A stretch of 64,000 nt of DNA from positions 12,599,467 to 12,663,466 of the forward strand of contig OY986436.1 in assembly GCA_963920525.1 (NCBI GenBank), in the 5' to 3' direction. How positions within the stretch are numbered: position 1 is the first letter of the stretch; each line of letters starts with the position of its first letter. Positions 63,793 to 64,000 of this stretch are shown one piece after another. The notes under the pieces are model-generated. The model saw nothing but the letters and a program-made list of their open reading frames with translations. It searched no databases and had not been told where the DNA came from. Origin of the DNA: Dichetophora obliterata. Lineage: Eukaryota > Arthropoda > Insecta > Diptera > Sciomyzidae. The translations under genes and the position numbers were made by a program.

Positions 63793-64000
63793 GATGAAAG
63801 TGTGCGTCGTTCACTGGGAAATGATTGGAAAATACTTGTTCCCCAGCTCAAGAAATTTTAGAACCAAATGCTTTTCAGCCATGTCCACGGTTGCCACCTC
63901 AAATTCTCACGAAAAAAACCTTTTTCCCACAATAGCAAAACTTAATAACCACGAAAATTCCCATGGTATAATATTGAAAAAAAATCCCATCGGAATTAAA

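Overview
The window looks like a piece of nuclear genome from a higher fly (Diptera). Introns are short GT-AG introns, DNA is very AT-rich, and two kinds of host gene can be read: an ortholog of Drosophila dtr (dynein axonemal assembly factor 1) and a tandem cluster of three insect-type gustatory receptors. A hobo-like element, a BEL/Pao retrotransposon and many small inverted-repeat transposons fit a tephritid-like or related fly genome; the exact taxon is inference. Only four host genes are supported. Nearly all other sequence is transposon-derived, usually nested.

Layout. 38-6828: a complete BEL/Pao LTR retrotransposon on the minus strand, with apparently identical 405-bp LTRs, a 5-bp target duplication and one open 1985-codon gag-pol frame, so a recent insertion. 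6829-12148: non-coding, with a four-level nest of inverted-repeat elements (8087-10878). 12149-27477: the dtr ortholog, plus strand, six exons, 1987 codons. Four introns are 60-70 bp, but intron 3 is 9.1 kb and is filled by nested hairpin elements, among them a 4.26-kb Mutator-like element (14997-19253). That element carries an antisense, broken gene for a FLYWCH finger, a MULE transposase and a C-terminal RING finger. 27.5-39.1 kb: no genes; a roughly 140-bp tandem array (28.4-30.6 kb), AT-rich repeats, and a 5.1-kb element with hobo-type ends (33633-38761) containing further elements, one a Harbinger-type element with a decayed Myb/SANT-like reading frame.

39988-63648: three gustatory-receptor genes in tandem on the minus strand (C, B and A by rising coordinate). 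Each has a long first exon (six membrane segments), a 156-159 bp second exon and a short third exon carrying the last membrane segment. All junctions are phase 0. Second introns have grown to 1.7, 6.7 and 8.1 kb by accumulating repeats: tRNA-derived SINEs, a mariner fossil, GAATAA-rich repeats, a 630-bp ATT microsatellite, and a 3.9-kb long-inverted-repeat transposon with a decayed transposase of a type I cannot name. A conserved block upstream of each receptor start looks like a shared promoter.

How the genes work together: dtr is inferred to act in cytoplasmic assembly of axonemal dynein arms (sperm, chordotonal cilia); the receptors are membrane chemosensory channels. Nothing links the two loci functionally. 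I found no CRISPR array, rRNA or convincing functional tRNA gene. The most notable items are the MULE transposase-RING fusion, centre-of-hairpin nesting, the unassigned transposase with long inverted repeats, and the receptor promoter block with interchangeable exons.
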